From: Dehalococcoidia bacterium
GTDB lineage: Bacteria > Chloroflexota > Dehalococcoidia > GIF9 > AB-539-J10
Assembly (NCBI GenBank): GCA_023229725.1
Contig: JALNYR010000054.1
Coordinates: forward strand, 1 to 15,512
Length of the DNA stretch: 15,512 nt
Reading direction: 5' to 3'
Below the pieces are notes generated by a model. It was not told the origin of the DNA and searched no databases. It was given only the letters and a program-made list of their open reading frames with translations. Of this stretch, positions 13,638-15,512 are shown piece by piece. Position 1 is the stretch's first letter, and every line of letters starts with the position of its first letter. Both the position numbers and the translations under genes were made by a program.

Positions 13638-13676
13638 TGAGAGAAGGCGCTCTGGTCGGTGAGGCGCCTTTTCTCA
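13638..13676 (+). terminator. terminator-like hairpin in the hppA leader (operon terminator or attenuator)
   Basis: A 13-bp stem with one G-U pair, TGAGAGAAGGCGC (13638-13650) with GCGCCTTTTCTCA (13664-13676), encloses a 13-base loop. The GC core followed by TTTTCT looks like a Rho-independent terminator. It would stop read-through from the thiE-translin operon. Because it also lies downstream of the hppA promoter, it would be transcribed in the hppA mRNA, where it could attenuate unless it is disrupted. Confidence 0.55.
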
Positions 13677-13698
13677 TGTGAGAAGGAGGACTGACACA

Positions 13699-15512
13699 AT
13701 GAATCTCATGTGGGTTAGCGTGATAGCCGGAGTAATAGGCTTCGGCGTCGTCGCATACTTTGCGCGCTACGTGCTGGCGCAGGACGAGGGGTCCCAGGCT
13801 GTGCGCGAAACCTCGGCGGCCATCCGCGAGGGAGCGATGGCGTTCATCAGCCGGGAGTACCGGACTCTGGCCATCGTCGTCGTGGTAGTCACCATCATCC
13901 TTGCGCTGCTGCCCGGCCTGGGCTTCAAGGTGAGCGCTGCCTTTGTCTTCGGTGCGGTGTGTTCGATGGCTGCCGGATATGCGGGCATGAACATGGCGAC
14001 CAGGTCGAACAGTCGCACGTGCGCTGCCGCTCAGCACAGCATCAACCAGGGCCTTCGCGTCGCCTTTCGCGGCGGCGCGGTCATGGGTCTCACGGTTGTC
14101 AGCATCGGCATCATCGGCATCGCGATCCTGTACTTCCTGTGGCACAATGACCCCAACTTCCTCGGTGTGATTCCTGCCTACGGAACAGGCGCCTCTCTCG
14201 TGGCTCTGTTCGCAAGGGTCGGCGGCGGCATATTCACCAAGGGTGCCGACGCCGGGTCCGACCTTGTCGGAAAGGTCGAGGCGGGCATTCCGGAAGATGA
14301 CCCTCGAAATGCCGCGGTCGTCGCGGACAACGTCGGCGACAACGTCGGTGATGTAGCCGGCATGGGCGCCGACCTCTTCGAATCCTACGTGGAAGCCATC
14401 ATCGCCACGATGACCCTGTCGATCGTGGTCACCTCGCTCGGCATCGTAGCCGATGATGATACCGCCTGGCTGCTGCCGATGCTCATCGCCGCCGGCGGCA
14501 TTATTGCATCGGTCATCGGCTGCTTCATGGTGCGTGTTGGCGAGACGGTGGAGATGGGCAAGCTGCTTGGCGCTCTGCGCCGGGGCACCTTGACCGCCTC
14601 CATTCTCAGCGCGGTATTTGCCTTCTTCATCATCCGCTTCCTCGACGCCAGCATCGGCCTCTTCTGGGCGATGCTCGCCGGCCTCGCGGCTGGCGTGCTG
14701 CTCGGCGAAAGCACCAACTACTTCACCTCGTATGCCTTCAAGCCGACGCAGGACATCTCCCGCGCCTCGACCTCCGGCGCCGGCGCGACCATCATCTCCG
14801 GCTTCGCCGTGGGCATGATGAGCACCTGGCCGGCGGTCCTGCTGGTAGCCGCAGCTATCCTCGCGGCCTTCCACTTCGGCAGTTTCTACGGAGTGGCGCT
14901 GGCGGCGGCGGGCATGCTGTCGACGCTCGGCGTGACCCTGGCGACCGATGCCTATGGTCCGGTTGCCGACAACGCGGGTGGCATTACCACCATGACCGCT
15001 CTTCCTGCTGAGATACGTGAGCGCACGGATGCGCTTGACTCGCTGGGCAACACGACCGCGGCGACGGGTAAGGGCTTCGCCATCGGCGCTGCCGCCCTCA
15101 ACTCGCTTGGCCTTATCCTCTCCTACGCGATTGCCACCGGCATCGTATCCATCAAGGGGGGAGCAATTCAGACGACCGACCCAGGCGCGCTCAGCCTTCT
15201 GAGTGCGCCAGTCCTGATCGGCGTGCTCATTGGCGCTCTCATGCCGCCAGTCTTCTGCGCGATGACGATGAAGGCGGTGGGTATCACCACCGAAGCCATC
15301 GTTGCCGAAGTCCGAAGGCAGTGGCGTGAGATACCGGGCCTCATGCAGGGCACAGCGAAACCTCAGTACGGCCTCGTTGTTGACATCTGCACCAAGAAGG
15401 CACTGAGGGCCATGCTGGCCCCCTCCATCATGTCCATCGTTGCCCCTATCGTCGTCGGTTTCATCCTCGGCAAGTACGCGCTTGCCGGCTTCCTCGTGGG
15501 TTCGGTGGTCAT
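13699..15512 (+). CDS. hppA: membrane-bound ion-translocating pyrophosphatase HppA (3' end beyond the window)
   Basis: The gene runs off the window after 604 codons; full-length bacterial proteins have about 660-730, so the final helices are missing. The enzyme hydrolyses pyrophosphate and pumps H+ or Na+ across the membrane. The catalytic stretch is intact: D210-NVG-D214-NVG-D218 followed by AGMGADLFESY, preceded by the KGADAGSDLVGKVE substrate loop. A454 in GNTTAATGKG marks the K+-dependent class (Lys at this place in K+-independent enzymes). Glutamate is present both at E228 (FESY) and at E232 (YVEAI), positions whose glutamate differs between pump subfamilies, so ion specificity is open. 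The ATG at 13699 has AAGGAGG at good spacing. About 13 or more membrane helices are visible. Confidence 0.95.
   Translation, partial: MNLMWVSVIAGVIGFGVVAYFARYVLAQDEGSQAVRETSAAIREGAMAFISREYRTLAIVVVVVTIILALLPGLGFKVSAAFVFGAVCSMAAGYAGMNMATRSNSRTCAAAQHSINQGLRVAFRGGAVMGLTVVSIGIIGIAILYFLWHNDPNFLGVIPAYGTGASLVALFARVGGGIFTKGADAGSDLVGKVEAGIPEDDPRNAAVVADNVGDNVGDVAGMGADLFESYVEAIIATMTLSIVVTSLGIVADDDTAWLLPMLIAAGGIIASVIGCFMVRVGETVEMGKLLGALRRGTLTASILSAVFAFFIIRFLDASIGLFWAMLAGLAAGVLLGESTNYFTSYAFKPTQDISRASTSGAGATIISGFAVGMMSTWPAVLLVAAAILAAFHFGSFYGVALAAAGMLSTLGVTLATDAYGPVADNAGGITTMTALPAEIRERTDALDSLGNTTAATGKGFAIGAAALNSLGLILSYAIATGIVSIKGGAIQTTDPGALSLLSAPVLIGVLIGALMPPVFCAMTMKAVGITTEAIVAEVRRQWREIPGLMQGTAKPQYGLVVDICTKKALRAMLAPSIMSIVAPIVVGFILGKYALAGFLVGSVV

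Noticed and set aside
13564..14874. A 436-codon minus-strand frame opposite hppA
   Set aside because: It lies antisense to the catalytic core of HppA, with a Gly/Asp/His-rich composition and no recognisable motif.
1..15512. Mobile elements, attachment sites or CRISPR arrays
   Set aside because: I saw no transposase, integrase, terminal inverted repeats, or regularly spaced direct repeats. The tRNA-Ser gene has no duplicated 3' fragment in the window.

Overview
This is a GC-rich bacterial chromosome segment made of ordinary core-metabolism genes in short, tightly packed operons on both strands. I see no mobile element, prophage, CRISPR array or rRNA. The gene set fits an anaerobe-leaning bacterium: two-subunit class I (iron-sulfur) fumarase, MEP-pathway IspH, a K+-type membrane pyrophosphatase, and several Fe-S proteins (MiaB, IspH, fumarase, a DUF2148 protein). 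A ThiD2-ThiE fusion, a prokaryotic translin, a cmk-plsC-ispH operon, and promoters of the form TGGTAnnnT placed almost on the start codon make me favour Chloroflexota, perhaps a Dehalococcoidia-like lineage. That assignment is an inference; no marker gene here settles it.

Layout. 63-1744 (+): a 60-aa membrane protein overlapping an SSS-family sodium:solute symporter. 1764-3397 (-): miaB followed by yajC, overlapping at ATGA. 3447-4202 (+): radC, divergent from miaB. 4225-4800 (-): a DUF2148 Fe-S protein, divergent from a lipoprotein with an EF-hand-like loop (4932-5384, +), which is followed by a HIT-family hydrolase (5424-5771, +). 5768-7967 (-): the operon cmk, plsC, ispH (membrane lipid, nucleotide and isoprenoid precursor supply). 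8119-9556 (+): the fumarase alpha and beta subunits. 9588-9675 (-): tRNA-Ser(UGA). 9676-10065: a 390-bp gene-poor leader with a good sigma70-type promoter. 10066-11698 (+): an NSS-family symporter with a 36-aa MetS-like small subunit, closed by a strong terminator. 11881-13582 (+): ThiD2-ThiE thiamine-phosphate synthase overlapping a translin-family gene. 13699 to the window end (+): hppA, a membrane pyrophosphatase, cut off by the window edge.

The genes do not form one pathway. The recurring themes are: (i) both sodium-coupled transporters are paired with a tiny membrane protein; (ii) many promoters have an extended -10 so close to the start codon that the mRNAs should be leaderless, while genes inside operons carry good Shine-Dalgarno sequences; (iii) three transcription units (fumarase, NSS transporter, hppA) instead have leaders that can fold into hairpins. 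I found no clearly novel defence or biosynthetic system. The points most worth a second look are the NSS-transporter leader, the hppA leader hairpin, the thiE-translin coupling and the transporter/micropeptide pairs.
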